DNA of 64,000 nucleotides from Opitutia bacterium (GTDB lineage: Bacteria; Verrucomicrobiota; Verrucomicrobiia; Opitutales; Opitutaceae). The stretch spans positions 248,001-312,000 of the forward strand of contig JACPIT010000002.1 of assembly GCA_016187945.1 (NCBI GenBank), given 5' to 3'. Within the stretch, counting starts at the first letter, position 1. Every line of letters begins with the position of its first letter. Both the position numbers and the translations under genes were made by a program. The notes under the pieces are model-generated. The model did no database searches, was not told the DNA's origin, and worked only from the letters and a program-made list of their open reading frames with translations. This document shows, one piece after another, positions 35,125 through 44,636 of the stretch.

Positions 35125-36578
35125 AAACTCGCTGGACCTTCGGACGGAAAATCGCCGCCGGCTTCGCTGCCGTCGTGGCTCTCGCTGTGATCAGCAGCAT
35201 TGTCAGCATCCGAACCTTGCAGACGGTCATCGCAGACAAGGACCACGTGATCGCGCACAACGCCGAGATTTTGATCCAGGCGGAAAAACTCGACGCCGGT
35301 CTGGAGTGGCGGGTCGCGGCCACGCGGGGATATCTGCTCGTCGGCACGGACGACTATCTCGCCCGCGTCGAGCAGGCGCGCGCGGAGGTTTCCCGCGTGC
35401 TGGAGCGGTTGCACGCACTCGTCACCACGGAGGCCGAGCGAGCGCTGTTGGAGCGGATTACCAAGCTCCGCGAAGAATACCGGCTCGCGACGGCGCGGGC
35501 GGTCGAGTTGCGGAAAGGCGGAACCGTTCCCCTCGAAGTGCTGGCGAAGGAACTAGAGGCCGACGTGCAGCCCAAGCGACTCGAGCTCAGCAAACTCGTC
35601 GTCGAGCTGGTCGCCTTGGAGGAGCGGGCGTTGAGCGAAGCGAAGGCGGCGGCCGCGGCCGAGGCGGACGCGGCCCGGCGGCTGATGATCGGGTTTGCCG
35701 TGGCGGTGGCGATTCTCGCGATCGTCCTGGCGACCGTCCTCGCACGCGGGTTGGCGCGCGACATCGGCGCGGCCGTGCAGCACGTGCGCAGCTCGTCCGC
35801 GGAGTTGCAGTCGGCGGCCAACCAGCAGGTGACCAGCGCGCGCGAACAAGCCACATCGATGAACGAAATCAGCACGACCGTGAGTGAGTTGCTGGCCACG
35901 TCGCGGCAGATCGCCGGCAGCGCGCAGCGCGTCGCGCACATTTCCGAAGAAGCCACCGGCGCCGCGCGGGCCGGCGACAAGACCGTGCGCGAGGCGCACG
36001 AGTCGATCACCGGCATCAAGACCCACGTCGACCACGTGGTCACGCACATGCTCGATCTCGGTAAAAAGTCGCAGCAGATCGGCGGCGTCGTCGACATCAT
36101 CAACGAACTCGCGGAGCAGACGAACATCCTGTCGATCAACGCCAGCATCGAGGCCGCCGGGGCGGGGGAGAGCGGCCGGCGTTTTGCGGTGGTGGCGGAC
36201 GAGATTCGCCAGCTCGCCGAGCGCACCGGCGGCTCGACGCGCGAGATCGCCGCGCTGATCGAGGAGATTCGCGCCGCGGTGAACACGACGGTGATGGCCA
36301 CCGAGGGCGGCGCGAAGGCCGTCGACGCCGGCACCCGGCAGTTCGGCGAAGTGACGGCGGCCTTCGAGCGGATCGTGAAGCTCGTCGCTACGTCGACCGA
36401 AGCGGCGCGCGAGATCGAGCTGAGCACGAAGCAGCAGGCCACCGCGGTCGAGCAGGTGAACATCGCGATCACCAACGCCGCCCAGGCGACGAAGGAATCC
36501 GAAGCCAGCTCCGGTCAGACGCTGCAGACGGCAGCCGAGCTGGCGAAACTGTCGGGCGAACTGACGCAGCTCGTGTGA
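35121..36578 (+). CDS. Methyl-accepting chemotaxis receptor without HAMP domain (WspA position)
   Basis: 485 residues. TM1 is at about 10-29 ([19 protein letters not shown]), followed by a periplasmic helical domain to about 185 with [20 protein letters not shown], typical of CHASE3/four-helix sensors. TM2 is at about 187-210 ([20 protein letters not shown]). The signalling hairpin follows directly, its tip at about 330-360 ([20 protein letters not shown] then [17 protein letters not shown]). About 140 residues separate TM2 from the tip, enough only for the signalling arm, so a HAMP domain seems absent. The tip has [11 protein letters not shown] instead of the common AARAGEQGRGF. As the operon's only receptor it is the presumed input of this system. 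Confidence 0.93.
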   Translation: MKTRWTFGRKIAAGFAAVVALAVISSIVSIRTLQTVIADKDHVIAHNAEILIQAEKLDAGLEWRVAATRGYLLVGTDDYLARVEQARAEVSRVLERLHALVTTEAERALLERITKLREEYRLATARAVELRKGGTVPLEVLAKELEADVQPKRLELSKLVVELVALEERALSEAKAAAAAEADAARRLMIGFAVAVAILAIVLATVLARGLARDIGAAVQHVRSSSAELQSAANQQVTSAREQATSMNEISTTVSELLATSRQIAGSAQRVAHISEEATGAARAGDKTVREAHESITGIKTHVDHVVTHMLDLGKKSQQIGGVVDIINELAEQTNILSINASIEAAGAGESGRRFAVVADEIRQLAERTGGSTREIAALIEEIRAAVNTTVMATEGGAKAVDAGTRQFGEVTAAFERIVKLVATSTEAAREIELSTKQQATAVEQVNIAITNAAQATKESEASSGQTLQTAAELAKLSGELTQLV

Positions 36579-36597
36579 GCGCGTTCGGAAACGGGCC

Positions 36598-38634
36598 ATG
36601 ACTTCCCGCGATCCCTACAAATACTTCCGCATCGAGGCGCGCGAGCTGCAGGAGAATCTGCGGCGCACGACGGACGAACTCGCGGGCGTGGACGACGCCG
36701 CCCGAGTGGCTCGGCTCCTGCGTCTCGCGCACACGTTGAAAGGAGCGGCGCGCGTGGTGCGCCTGCCGGCCATTTCCGATCTGGCACACCGCATCGAGGA
36801 CGTGCTGGCGCCGTTTCGCGACAGCGCCGACTCGGGCGCGGCGGAGAAACAGGTCGAGTTGCGGCAATTGATCGAGGGGATCGCCGGCCACCTCGCGGAA
36901 ATCGACCGGCCGGCGACGGCGCCCGCGCGACCGGCCGACGGAGCTTCGCCGACGAGCGCGGTGCTCGACGCGGTGTCGCTGCAGATGACGGAGGTGGAGT
37001 CGGCGCTCTCGGGCGTCGCCGACACCTCGCTCGAGTTGGCGGCGTTGCGCCAGGAGTGCCTCGGGCTGGATCGCGCCTGCGAACAGGCGCGCACCGTGGC
37101 GGCGCTCACCGCGCGCGCGCGGCTGCCGGCGGGCCGCATTTCCATCGAGACGGGAGAGTTGTCCGGCAAACTCGAAGGGCTGCGCCGCCGGATGGGCCGG
37201 CGCGTGGAACGGATCGACCGCGATCTCCAGCGGCTGCACGCCGACACGAGCCGGTTGCGGCTCATCCCTGTCGACGTGCTCTGGGCGTATCTGGAGCGCG
37301 CGGCTCGCGATGCGGCGCAGGCGGTCGGCAAAGCGGTCCGCCTCGAAACGTGGAGCGCGACGCCCCGGATCGACGCACCGGTTTTTTCGATCGTCCAGGA
37401 AGCGCTGCAGCACCTCGTGCGGAACGCCGTCGTGCACGGCGTCGAGCCGGCGGCGGCGCGGACGGCGGCAGGCAAACGCGCGGAAGGCCTGGTGCGCCTG
37501 CGCATCGAGCACGAGAGCGGCCGGCTGCGGATCGTCTGCGCGGACGACGGCGGCGGCGTCGACGTCGACGCCGTGCGGCGCGCGGCAGCGGCGAAAGGAA
37601 AGCTCCCGGCCGGCGCGGCGGCGCCGCTCGCGATGGACGACGCGGTGGCCTTGTTGCTGAAGGGAGGCCTTTCCACCAGCGGGACGATCGACGAAATGTC
37701 CGGACGCGGCATCGGCTTGGAAGTCGTGACGACCGCCGTCGGCCGGCTGCGCGGCGGATTGACGGTCGAGAGCGAATCCCGCCGCGGCACGACGGTGACG
37801 CTCGAATTGCCGGTGGCATTCGCGGCGGTCGACGTGCTCGCGGTCGCCAGCGGCGACGTGCAATGGCTGCTGCCGGTGGCGAGCGTCCGTCGCGTGGTGC
37901 GGACGGAGCCGGGCGCGATCCACGGCGCGGGCGACGGCGAGGAGCTGAACGACGCGGGCCAGGCGATTCCTTACGCCGCGATACGCCGCCTTTCGGGTCG
38001 GACGGGACGCTTGTCCCGCGACCGGTTGGGAAAAATCACAGCGGTGATCGTCCAGGGACGCGACGGACTGGCCGCGATCGGAGTCGATCGGCTGCTCGGG
38101 ACGTGCGAAGCGGTGGTGCGTCCGTTGCCGGCGTTGGCGCGGCCGGCGCGATTCATCGTCGGCGCGGCGCTCGATTCGGGCCGGCTGCCCCGGCTGCTGG
38201 TGGATGCGAACGAACTCGCGGAAGCAGTCCGCCGCACGCGCGCCGAGGTGTCGCCCGCGCTCGCGGTGCACGCGCCGGTGCTCGTCGTCGACGATTCGCT
38301 GACCACGCGCATGCTCGAGCAGAGTATTCTCGAATCGGCCGGCTATCAGGTGGACGTCGCGGTGTCGGGCGAGGAGGCGTTGGAGCGGTTGCACCGGCGG
38401 CGCTACGGGCTCGTGCTCGTCGATGTCGAGATGCCGGGGATGGATGGATTCACGCTCGTGGAGCGGCTGCGCGCCGAGCCGGAGTGGAAGGGGATTCCGG
38501 CGATTCTCGTGAGTTCGCGGGAGTCGCGGGAGGATCGCGCGCGCGGCTTGCAGGCGGGCGCGCAGGATTATGTGGCGAAAGGAGAGTTCGACCAGCGCCG
38601 CCTGTTGGGGCGCATCGCCGAACTGCTGACATGA
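36598..38634 (+). CDS. cheA: CheA-type histidine kinase with C-terminal receiver (WspE-like)
   Basis: 678 residues. The HPt domain is at the N-terminus with His45 in RLAHTLKGAARVVRL. The dimerisation region is at about 180-240 (RMGRRVERIDRDLQRLHADT). The HATPase has QEALQHLVRNAVVHGVEPAA (N box), ADDGGGVDVDAV (G1) and MSGRGIGLEVVTTAVGRLRG (G2). A CheW-like regulatory domain follows (about 405-545), then a receiver domain (about 560-678) with DDSLTTRM, the phosphoacceptor Asp609 in VLVDVEMPGMDG, and Lys in YVAKGEFDQ. CheA fused to a receiver is the WspE/ACF arrangement. It begins 19 bases after the receptor gene; its stop overlaps the cheB start by 4. Confidence 0.94.
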   Translation: MTSRDPYKYFRIEARELQENLRRTTDELAGVDDAARVARLLRLAHTLKGAARVVRLPAISDLAHRIEDVLAPFRDSADSGAAEKQVELRQLIEGIAGHLAEIDRPATAPARPADGASPTSAVLDAVSLQMTEVESALSGVADTSLELAALRQECLGLDRACEQARTVAALTARARLPAGRISIETGELSGKLEGLRRRMGRRVERIDRDLQRLHADTSRLRLIPVDVLWAYLERAARDAAQAVGKAVRLETWSATPRIDAPVFSIVQEALQHLVRNAVVHGVEPAAARTAAGKRAEGLVRLRIEHESGRLRIVCADDGGGVDVDAVRRAAAAKGKLPAGAAAPLAMDDAVALLLKGGLSTSGTIDEMSGRGIGLEVVTTAVGRLRGGLTVESESRRGTTVTLELPVAFAAVDVLAVASGDVQWLLPVASVRRVVRTEPGAIHGAGDGEELNDAGQAIPYAAIRRLSGRTGRLSRDRLGKITAVIVQGRDGLAAIGVDRLLGTCEAVVRPLPALARPARFIVGAALDSGRLPRLLVDANELAEAVRRTRAEVSPALAVHAPVLVVDDSLTTRMLEQSILESAGYQVDVAVSGEEALERLHRRRYGLVLVDVEMPGMDGFTLVERLRAEPEWKGIPAILVSSRESREDRARGLQAGAQDYVAKGEFDQRRLLGRIAELLT

Positions 38635-39704
38635 CGCCGATCCGCATCGTGGTGGCCGACGATTCGATGACGGTGCGCAAGCGCATCGTCGAGGTGCTGA
38701 GCGCGCAGCCGGATTTCGCGGTCGTGGCGGAAGCGGCGAACGGGCAGGAGGCGATCGAGGCGTGCCAGCGTTGGCGGCCGGATGTCATCACGCTCGACAT
38801 GATGATGCCGGTGATCTCCGGCCTCGCGGCGACGGAATACATCATGGCCTACTGCCCGACGCCGATCCTGATCGTGTCGTCGTCGTTCAATCGCGGCGAA
38901 GTTTTCAAGACCTACGACGCGCTCGCCGCCGGCGCGCTGGATGTGCTGGAAAAACCCACGGCGATCGGCGTCGACGACGCGTGGGAGCGGCAACTCGTCG
39001 CGACGCTGCGGTTGATCGCGCGCATCAAAGTGATCACGCATCCGCGCGGGCGGCTGCACCGCACGAATGCCGATGTGCGGCCGCGGCTGGCGAGTGCGGC
39101 GAGTTCGCCGGCGCCGGCGGCGCGCAGCGCGCACCGGCTCGTGGCGATCGGCGCTTCGACGGGCGGGCCGGGTGCGGTGATGGATATTCTCGGCGCGTTG
39201 CCGCGCGAGTTTCCGCTGCCGCTGCTCGTGGTGATCCACATCAGCCGCGGCTTCGGCGGGTCGTTCGCGGATTGGTTGCAGGGGTTGGCGCATTTTCCGG
39301 TCGCGTTCGCGCGCGACGACGAACCGCTGCCCGCGCCGGGCTCGTGCCGCGTCGTGCTCGCGCCGCCCGACAATCACGTGATCGTGCGCGACGGGCGGCT
39401 GCGGCTGACCGACGAGCCCGAGCGGCACTCGTGCCGGCCGTCGGTGGACGTGTTGTTCGAGTCCGTGGCGCGCGAGATCGGGCCGGGCGCGATCGGGTGT
39501 TTGCTGACGGGGATGGGGCGGGACGGCGCCGCGGGCTTGCTCGCGATGCGGCGGGCCGGCGCGCACACGGTGGCGCAAGACGAGAGTTCGTGTGTCGTGT
39601 TCGGGATGCCGCGCGAGGCGATCCGCCTCGAGGCGGCGTTGCAGGTGTTGCCGCTGGAAGCGATCGCGCCGGCGTTGGTCGGTCTGGCGGCGGCGGCGCG
39701 ATGA
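38631..39704 (+). CDS. cheB: CheB protein-glutamate methylesterase (WspF-like)
   Basis: 357 residues. The receiver domain (1-125) has Asp56 in VITLDMMMPVISG. The methylesterase domain (about 165-355) has the serine-hydrolase-like triad Ser176 (AIGASTGGPGAV), His203 (VVIHISRGFGGSFADWL) and Asp298 (LTGMGRDGAAGL). It removes receptor methyl groups added by CheR and resets the signalling complex; in Wsp systems loss of the equivalent locks the pathway on. The stop is followed after 10 bases by the GTG of the next gene. Confidence 0.95.
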   Translation: MTPIRIVVADDSMTVRKRIVEVLSAQPDFAVVAEAANGQEAIEACQRWRPDVITLDMMMPVISGLAATEYIMAYCPTPILIVSSSFNRGEVFKTYDALAAGALDVLEKPTAIGVDDAWERQLVATLRLIARIKVITHPRGRLHRTNADVRPRLASAASSPAPAARSAHRLVAIGASTGGPGAVMDILGALPREFPLPLLVVIHISRGFGGSFADWLQGLAHFPVAFARDDEPLPAPGSCRVVLAPPDNHVIVRDGRLRLTDEPERHSCRPSVDVLFESVAREIGPGAIGCLLTGMGRDGAAGLLAMRRAGAHTVAQDESSCVVFGMPREAIRLEAALQVLPLEAIAPALVGLAAAAR

Positions 39705-39714
39705 AATTTTTCCC

Positions 39715-41745
39715 GTGAAACCGAGCGTCATCATCGTCGACGACAGCATCACGGTCCGCATGGACCTGAAGGAGTCGTTCGACGCGGCGGGTTTCGACAC
39801 GACGCTGTGCGCGACGATCGAGGCGGCGCGCTCCGCGTGCAGCCGGAAGACGTTCGATCTCGCGATCCTCGACGTGCTGCTGCCGGACGGAGACGGCTTG
39901 GAGCTGCTCCAGGAACTGAAGGCCGCGCCTGCGACGGCGCGCATGCCGGTGCTGCTGCTGTCGGCCGAGGACGAAGTGCGCGATCGCGTGCGCGGCCTCA
40001 AGACCGGTGCGGACGATTACGTGGGCAAGCCCTACGACGCTTCGCAAATGGTCGCGCGCGCCGCCGAGCTGGTGCAGCGCAACGGCGACCGCGCGCGCGA
40101 GCGGCCGTTGGTGCTGCTGATCGACGACAGCGCGACGTTCGCCCAGGAAATGCGCGCGGCGTTCGAGGCGGCGGGGCACGACGTGGCGCTGGCGGCGTCG
40201 GGCGAGGAGGGGTTGCGACTCGCCGCGAGTTTGCGGCCGGACGTCGCGGCGGTCGACCAGGTGTTGCCCGGCATCGACGGCGCGGAGGTGATCCGCCGGC
40301 TGCGCGCGGACGCGGCGCTGCGGCGCATCCCGTGCCTGTTGCTCACGGCGTCGGAGAGCCGCGCGGACGAGTTGCGGGCGTTCGAGGCCGGCGCGGACGG
40401 GTTTCTCCAAAAGCAGCGCGGCTCGGCGGTGATCCTTGCGAAGCTGGCGGCGCTGCTGCGCTCCGGCCCCGAGGGTGGACGGCAAAGCGCGCTGCCGAGC
40501 TTGCTGACGCCGAAGCGGATTCTCGCGGTCGACGACAGCCCGACTTTCCTCGGGCGCCTGTGCGACGAGCTGCGCGCCGACGGCTACGACGTCGTGCCGG
40601 CGCGCTCGGGCAAGGACGCGATGGAGCTGCTCGGGCTCCAGCCGGTGGACGGCATCCTGCTCGATTTGATGATGCCGGAGATGTCGGGCAAAGAGGCGTG
40701 CCGGCGCATCAAGGCCGAGGCGGCGTGGCGCGACATTCCGTTGATCATTTTGACGGCGCGCGAGGAGAGCGAGGCGATGATCGAGGGCATCAACGCCGGT
40801 GCCGACGACTACATCACGAAGTCGGGCGACTTCGAGATTTTGAAAGCGCGGCTGCGCGCGCAGCTCCGACGCAAGCAATTCGAGGACGAGAACCGCGAGA
40901 TTCGCGAGCAACTGCACAAGCGCGAGATGGAGGCGGTGGAGTTCACCGCGCTGCGCGAGCTGGCCGGGGTGCGCGCGGCGCTCATCGCCGATCTGAAGCA
41001 GAAGAACGAGGATCTCGCCCGCGCGAATCTCCAGTTGCTGCGCGCCAACGAGGCGGCCGACGAGGCGAACCGGGAGCTGGAGTCGTTCAGCTACTCGGTG
41101 TCGCACGATTTGCGCGCGCCGCTGCGCGCGATCGACGGCTTCAGCCAGTTGCTGTTGGACCGGGCCGGCGAACGTCTCGACGGGCAGGAGCGGCGGTATT
41201 TGCAGCGGGTCCGCGACGGCACGCAGCGGATGGGGCAGTTGATCGACGACATGCTGAGCCTGTCGCGCGTCACGCGGCAGGAAATCAAGATGGACACCGT
41301 CGAATTGAGTGGGCTCGCGCGCGACGTGGTGGAGCAACTGCGGTTGCTTGCGCCGGAGAGCCCGCGCGAGGTCGAGATCGCCGACAACCTCGTCGTGCAC
41401 GGCGATCGCGGACTGCTGCGGATCCTGCTCACGAATCTGCTGAACAACGCCTGGAAATTCACCGCGAAGGCCGAGCAGCCGCGCATCGTCGTCGACCGGC
41501 AGACGCTCCCCGATGGAGACACGGCCTACTTCGTGCGCGATAACGGCGCGGGCTTCGAGATGCAGTATGTCGGAAAACTTTTCGGCGTCTTTCAGCGCCT
41601 GCACACCGCCGAGGAATTTCCCGGCACCGGCGTCGGGCTCGCGACCGTGCAACGCGTCGTGCGCCGCCACGGGGGCAGGGTGTGGGCGGAAGGCGCGGTC
41701 GGGCGCGGTGCGACATTCTACTTCACGTTGGGCACCTCACCATGA
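39715..41745 (+). CDS. Triple-receiver hybrid histidine kinase
   Basis: 676 residues starting with GTG at 39715 (VKPSVIIVDDSITVRM). Three receivers lie in tandem: 1-120 (Asp in LAILDVLLPDGD), about 130-245 (DVAAVDQVLPGIDG; LLIDDSATFAQEM) and about 262-385 (GILLDLMMPEMSG; ITKSGD lysine). A coiled coil (about 385-450) leads to a HisKA domain with His464 in SYSVSHDLRAPLRAIDGFSQ and a HATPase (RILLTNLLNNAWKFTAKAEQ, VRDNGAGFEMQYV, GTGVGLATVQRVVRRHGG). No membrane segment. It sits where Wsp operons usually carry the diguanylate cyclase WspR. CheA-REC could phosphorylate one of its receivers and so control the kinase; that relay is an inference. Confidence 0.93.
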   Translation: MKPSVIIVDDSITVRMDLKESFDAAGFDTTLCATIEAARSACSRKTFDLAILDVLLPDGDGLELLQELKAAPATARMPVLLLSAEDEVRDRVRGLKTGADDYVGKPYDASQMVARAAELVQRNGDRARERPLVLLIDDSATFAQEMRAAFEAAGHDVALAASGEEGLRLAASLRPDVAAVDQVLPGIDGAEVIRRLRADAALRRIPCLLLTASESRADELRAFEAGADGFLQKQRGSAVILAKLAALLRSGPEGGRQSALPSLLTPKRILAVDDSPTFLGRLCDELRADGYDVVPARSGKDAMELLGLQPVDGILLDLMMPEMSGKEACRRIKAEAAWRDIPLIILTAREESEAMIEGINAGADDYITKSGDFEILKARLRAQLRRKQFEDENREIREQLHKREMEAVEFTALRELAGVRAALIADLKQKNEDLARANLQLLRANEAADEANRELESFSYSVSHDLRAPLRAIDGFSQLLLDRAGERLDGQERRYLQRVRDGTQRMGQLIDDMLSLSRVTRQEIKMDTVELSGLARDVVEQLRLLAPESPREVEIADNLVVHGDRGLLRILLTNLLNNAWKFTAKAEQPRIVVDRQTLPDGDTAYFVRDNGAGFEMQYVGKLFGVFQRLHTAEEFPGTGVGLATVQRVVRRHGGRVWAEGAVGRGATFYFTLGTSP

Positions 41746-42209
41746 ACCACACCCCTCCGATCACCGCCGCGGTCAAAACCATCCTGTTGGTGGAAGACAA
41801 TCCCGACGACCGCGAGCTCACGCTCTGCGCGCTCGAAAACAGCCGCCTGGCGAACCGCGTCGACATCGCGGTCGACGGCGCCGAGGCGCTCGAGTATCTT
41901 TTTTGCGCGGGAAAATTCGCCGGACGCGACGCCTCGCTGGCACCCGCCGTCGTGCTGCTCGACATCAAGCTTCCGAAGATCGACGGTCTTGAAGTGTTGC
42001 GCCGGATTCGCGCGGACGAGCGCACGCGCTTCCAGCCGGTCGTGATCCTGACCTCGTCGCGCGAACAACAGGATCTGGTTGCCGGCTACAGTCTCGGTGC
42101 GAACAGCTACATCCGGAAGCCGGTCGACTTTCAGAAGTTCAACGAGGCGGTGCGTCAGCTCGGCCTGTATTGGCTGGTGATGAACGAGGCCCCGCCCGGT
42201 GCGGCCTGA
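41742..42209 (+). CDS. Single-domain response regulator, Rcp1/CheY-like
   Basis: 155 residues beginning MNHTPPITAAVKTILLVEDN, a lone receiver of the Rcp1 type (insert EALEYLFCAGKFAGRD between beta2 and the phospho-site; ALDIK variant VVLLDIKLPKIDG; NSYIRKPVDFQKF lysine). Such receivers commonly serve the HisKA kinases with a SxSVSHDLR.PL H box, like the kinase encoded immediately upstream. Its ATG overlaps the kinase stop by 4 bases. It has no output domain, so it must pass the signal by protein contact or phosphotransfer. Last gene of the operon. Confidence 0.92.
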   Translation: MNHTPPITAAVKTILLVEDNPDDRELTLCALENSRLANRVDIAVDGAEALEYLFCAGKFAGRDASLAPAVVLLDIKLPKIDGLEVLRRIRADERTRFQPVVILTSSREQQDLVAGYSLGANSYIRKPVDFQKFNEAVRQLGLYWLVMNEAPPGAA

Positions 42210-42323
42210 TGGCGGTCGATCGGAGGAACGTCGATGCGTGCCAGCTCCGAAATTTCGGGCGGCGTGCGGAAGCGAGGTGACAATTGCTCTTGCTCGGTCG
42301 CGGTCGTCGCAGGAAAAGGCGGC

Positions 42324-43370
42324 GTGCCCCCAACCCGTCCCCCGACGATGAAAGACGTGGCGCTCGCTGCGGGTGTGGCGCGCTCGACCGTCTCGCTGGC
42401 CTTGCGCAACGATCGGAGCATTCCGCCGGCGACACGCGGCCGTATTTTTGCGGCGGCGGAGAAGCTCGGCTACCGGACCAATCCGCTGGTGTCGGCTTTG
42501 ATGGCGTCGCTGCACGCGCAACGCGTCACGCACAAGCACACGGTGCTCGCTTACGTGACGGCCGATCCGGAATTCACGCCCTGGCGGAGTTTCCAGATGT
42601 TCATCGAGATGAGGGAGGGCGCGCATGCGCGTGCACTCGAACTCGGTTACCGGATGGAGGAATTCCCGCTGCACGGGCCGGGCATGACGCCGAAGCGCTA
42701 CGCGCAGATGCTGCAGGCGCGGGGCATTCTCGGCCTGCTGATCGCGCCGCTGCCGCCCGGCGAAAGTGCGCTCGAGGTGGATCTGAAGAATTTCGCCATC
42801 GTCGGCATCGACATGAGCGTGCGTTGGCCGTCGATCGAACGGGTGTCGAACGACCATTTTCAATCGGCGCTGCTGGCGGTGGAGCGTTGCCGCGCGCTCG
42901 GCTACCGTCGCGTCGGCTTCGTGATGAGCCGGCATATCAGCGAGCGACTCGAGGACCGTTGGCTGAGCGGCTACTACACCGCGCGCGAGCGCATCCCGAC
43001 GGATGAACGAGTGACTCCGTTGATGCCGCAGACGACGAACGACATCCTCGCGGCGCTGCCGGAATGGCATCGGCGCGAGCAGCCGGATGTCGTGATCATG
43101 GGTGAGGTGGACCCGCACGAACGTTATCCACTGCCCGCGCACGTGGGCATGGTCAGCCTTTCGATTGAAGAGCCGTCGCGCGGCACGTTGACAGGGATTT
43201 TTCAGCACAACCGTCGCATGGGCGCGATCGCGATCGAACATCTCGTCGCGCGCCTCGAACGCTGCGAGTTCGGCGCCGACGATCGCGGGCGCCTGCATTT
43301 GGTGGCGGGCATGTGGGAGGCCGGCACCACGGCATTGGGACCAGGGGTCGCGCGACAGTCGCTCGTCTGA
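42324..43370 (+). CDS. LacI-family transcriptional regulator
   Basis: 348 residues. The N-terminal LacI helix-turn-helix reads TMKDVALAAGVARSTVSLAL followed by RNDRSIPPATRGRI and LGYRTNPLVSALMA. The remainder is a periplasmic-binding-protein-like effector domain (VLAYVTADPEF, GILGLLIAPLP, FAIVGIDMSVRWPSIERVSN, RALGYRRVGFVMS). The GTG at 42324 is preferred because AGGAAAAGG precedes it at a good distance. In-frame codons further upstream (from 42234) look non-family. In Opitutaceae such regulators usually control carbohydrate genes; no sugar operon is directly adjacent, so the target is unknown. Confidence 0.9.
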   Translation: MPPTRPPTMKDVALAAGVARSTVSLALRNDRSIPPATRGRIFAAAEKLGYRTNPLVSALMASLHAQRVTHKHTVLAYVTADPEFTPWRSFQMFIEMREGAHARALELGYRMEEFPLHGPGMTPKRYAQMLQARGILGLLIAPLPPGESALEVDLKNFAIVGIDMSVRWPSIERVSNDHFQSALLAVERCRALGYRRVGFVMSRHISERLEDRWLSGYYTARERIPTDERVTPLMPQTTNDILAALPEWHRREQPDVVIMGEVDPHERYPLPAHVGMVSLSIEEPSRGTLTGIFQHNRRMGAIAIEHLVARLERCEFGADDRGRLHLVAGMWEAGTTALGPGVARQSLV

Positions 43371-43685
43371 GCACGAGGCAGGCGCCGCCGTGCGGCGCTG
43401 AACGGTGCTAGTAACGGACGTTTTGCCCGGCGAGAGAGGCCGCGGCACATCCCCGGGCGCCGCGTTACCGCGTCGTTTCGATGTCCTTCCCGCCCCTTCC
43501 GAGGACCGCCCCACGAAATCTTTCGTCCCGATTCGGCCGTTTGCGCCGAGCGGCGGAGACTGGCGCGACGACGTCACAGCGATGCGCGGCGCTTCGACGC
43601 CGGGCGCGCGCACACTCCCTCGCGTGCCGTGTTCGTCCGTCGCGCGCCCCGACTTTCCACGCACCTGCAACCCCCAACCCAGAAA
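43371..43685. other. 315-bp intergenic region
   Basis: A 7-bp hairpin (GCGCCGC / GCGGCGC at 43382-43398) sits just after the LacI-type gene but lacks a U-tract. The rest shows no gene. The leader of the next gene ends in a C/A-rich sequence (CACCTGCAACCCCCAACCCAG) rather than a purine-rich ribosome site, similar to the leaders of the two secreted-protein genes at 16130 and 23446. Confidence 0.4.
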
Positions 43686-44597
43686 ATGACCATGTATCGA
43701 TCCCTCCGACCCATCCGTTCCGTTCTCCTGGCGGCGCTCGCGGTTCTCGGCTCTGCCGGCACCGCCTTCGCCGGCACCACCACGATCGGCCCTGCCGATT
43801 TCAATGGTGACGGAAACGCCGGCGATTACGCCACGATCAGCGATCCCACGACCACCAGCACCAAGGTCACCATCACCCACGGCGGCGGTGCCGCTACCAC
43901 CACCTACACGTCGTCGTTCGGATTCTGGCGTGTTGCCACCGGCAGCGATCTCAACGGCCTTACCGGTCAGGAGATCGCCGTTGTGCTCAGCAACGGCTAC
44001 GTCTTCATCGTCGACGACACCGCGAAAACCAAGTGGGAGCGCCATCTCTTGCAAGGCGACCTCTGGAAGACCGAATTCTTCAATGAGCTCAACGGTGTCG
44101 CGGGGAACGAGATCAGCTTCACCTACGCCAACGGTTGGGTGACGGTCATCGACTACAAGGCAAAGGCCGAGCGCGACTACAACCTGACCTTCGGTGCCGC
44201 GTGGACGGTGCAGTCGTTCGCGGACCTCAATGGCGCCGCCGGTAACGAAATCGCTTACACCTACAACGTCACCAATGCGGGCTGGGTCACCGTGCTCGAC
44301 GACAAGACTCACGTCCTGCGCTCCTACTACCTCGGCTACTCGTGGTCGAACTACACCATCGACGAAATGAACGGCCGCACCGGAAAAGACATCTTCGCGC
44401 TCGGAATCAACGGCACGCAGATGGGCGTGATCGAGGATAGCGCAGGCGGCTCGCCGCACCAATACGTCGTTCCGTCCGGCTGGTCGTCGTGGTCCCTGGC
44501 GGACAAGGACGGCTTTGCCGGCCTCGAAGCCGTGTTTCAATACTCCACCTACCAAAAGTGGGTGACGGATCGCACGAAGACGGTGACGACTCACTGA
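43686..44597 (+). CDS. Secreted FG-GAP/VCBS-like repeat protein
   Basis: 303 residues with a clear signal peptide (SVLLAALAVLGSAGTAFAG). The mature part is built of about five copies of a 45-50-residue unit with the theme DLNG..G.EI....NG.V.V.DD. Examples are DLNGLTGQEIAVVLSNGYVF, ELNGVAGNEISFTYANGWVT, DLNGAAGNEIAYTY and EMNGRTGKDIFALGINGTQM. Such Asp/Asn/Gly loops resemble calcium-binding blades of FG-GAP/VCBS beta-propellers. The first unit begins ADFNGDGNAGDYATI, a dockerin/EF-hand-like loop. No sorting tail or anchor is visible, so it is probably periplasmic or released. Function unknown. ATG codons at 43686 and 43692 are both possible. Confidence 0.8.
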   Translation: MTMYRSLRPIRSVLLAALAVLGSAGTAFAGTTTIGPADFNGDGNAGDYATISDPTTTSTKVTITHGGGAATTTYTSSFGFWRVATGSDLNGLTGQEIAVVLSNGYVFIVDDTAKTKWERHLLQGDLWKTEFFNELNGVAGNEISFTYANGWVTVIDYKAKAERDYNLTFGAAWTVQSFADLNGAAGNEIAYTYNVTNAGWVTVLDDKTHVLRSYYLGYSWSNYTIDEMNGRTGKDIFALGINGTQMGVIEDSAGGSPHQYVVPSGWSSWSLADKDGFAGLEAVFQYSTYQKWVTDRTKTVTTH

Positions 44598-44636
44598 CCT
44601 CGAGCGGCGTCCTCTGCCGACGCCGCATTTCACCCG

